DNA of 5,279 bases, taken from contig JAUPUE010000011.1 in the NCBI GenBank assembly GCA_030917725.1, positions 1-5,279 on the forward strand, read 5' to 3'. A model generated the notes under the pieces. That model worked only from the letters and a program-made list of their open reading frames with translations, did no database searches and was not told the DNA's origin. This document shows, piece after piece, positions 5,014-5,279 of this stretch. The position numbers and the translations under genes were made by a program. This DNA comes from Patescibacteria group bacterium. Its GTDB lineage: Bacteria; Patescibacteriota; Minisyncoccia; Phycocordibacterales; EsbW-18. The first letter of the stretch is position 1. Each line of letters opens with the position of its first letter.

Positions 5014-5279
5014 TTAGACAAGCTTGTATGCTCCGTCTGATTGTTTCTCAAAGTGTTCTGGGTCTTGGAGATTGACGATGATGGTGTTCGGCTTGACGTA
5101 GCGTTCCTTGAGAACCTTGTCGATGATCTCGTCACGCTTGAGTGGACCATGTTCGTTGAGAACCTTCTTGATGACGTCACGGACGACACCTTGCATGTAT
5201 CCCCAGTCGGTAAGTGCGTAGAGACCGCGACCGACGAGAACAAAACGGCCATCTTTGATGAGTTCGTTGTGTGTCGTGG
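5014..5279 (-). CDS. Winged-helix (HARE-HTH type) DNA-binding protein, C-terminal end only
   Basis: The frame is open from the window edge to the TAA at 5016-5014, giving 88 visible residues; the N-terminal part lies outside. The stretch begins TTHNELIKDGRFVLVGRGLYALTDWGY, which looks like the end (last helix and beta-wing) of one HARE-HTH domain. The complete second domain follows: VVRDVIKKVLNEHGPLKRDE, a recognition-helix region IIDKVLKERYVKPNTIIVNL, then QDPEHFEKQSDGAYKLV as the closing wing. HARE-HTH domains occur in RNA polymerase delta subunits and in proteins that join them to other DNA-binding modules. In CPR genomes I recall similar tails on sigma-factor-like proteins, so a transcription-related role is likely but the full identity cannot be read here. 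An internal ATG at 5196 would give 60 residues, but coding similarity clearly continues upstream. The terminator element follows directly. Confidence 0.75.
   Translation of the reverse strand, partial: TTHNELIKDGRFVLVGRGLYALTDWGYMQGVVRDVIKKVLNEHGPLKRDEIIDKVLKERYVKPNTIIVNLQDPEHFEKQSDGAYKLV

Noticed and set aside
1..5279. Use of an alternative genetic code (TGA as glycine, code 25 of some CPR lineages)
   Set aside because: No gene I translated contains an in-frame TGA and Gly uses ordinary codons. The five stops seen are TAG or TAA, so TGA is simply not sampled here.

Overview
The window reads as ordinary chromosome from an ultra-small Candidate Phyla Radiation bacterium (Patescibacteria, probably a Parcubacteria-type lineage). 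This placement is an inference from protein resemblance. The gyrase A reads like CPR versions, the metallo-beta-lactamase-fold protein is of a degenerate type I associate with Parcubacteria, and the large membrane protein resembles the DUF8128-type family known mainly from these genomes. No mobile element, CRISPR array, tRNA or rRNA was seen. Standard stops suffice: five stops are visible (three TAG, two TAA), and no in-frame TGA occurs in any gene I translated.

All genes lie on the minus strand, so in transcription order the window runs from high to low coordinates. (1) 5279-5014: the C-terminal end of a winged-helix (HARE-HTH type) protein, cut by the window edge. (2) 5012-4923: a compact intergenic element with a terminator hairpin nested inside a near-perfect inverted repeat built from 7-bp units. 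(3) 4905-3559: a membrane-anchored protein resembling the module that accompanies VirD4/TraG-type ATPases in CPR genomes. (4) 3555-2608: mltG, an endolytic murein transglycosylase, 3 nt downstream. (5) 2584-1961: a metallo-beta-lactamase-fold protein that has lost most of its metal ligands. (6) 1951-1703: a small single-pass membrane protein. (7) 1663-1: gyrA, 5' part only (554 codons: breakage-reunion domain, tower, coiled coil and the first blade of the C-terminal domain).

Genes 3-6 form one tight unit with gaps of 3, 23 and 9 nt. It ends in a short hairpin-plus-T-tract at 1703-1682. The gyrA promoter is embedded in that terminator. At least two genes (gyrA and the MBL-fold gene) have a TATACT -10 box placed so that transcription would begin at, or 2 nt before, the ATG. 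The DUF8128-like gene has a similar arrangement. No start in the window has a convincing Shine-Dalgarno sequence. The window therefore suggests leaderless initiation for promoter-proximal genes and translational coupling for internal ones.

Functionally, genes 3-6 look like envelope biology: a membrane protein possibly linked to a secretion or DNA-transfer ATPase, a peptidoglycan-cleaving enzyme, and two accessory proteins of unknown role. Gyrase A follows as a housekeeping gene. I see no clear new multi-gene defence or mobile system. The points most worth a second look are the nested repeat/terminator element, the ligand-depleted MBL-fold protein, the leaderless promoter pattern, and the pairing of the DUF8128-like protein with MltG.
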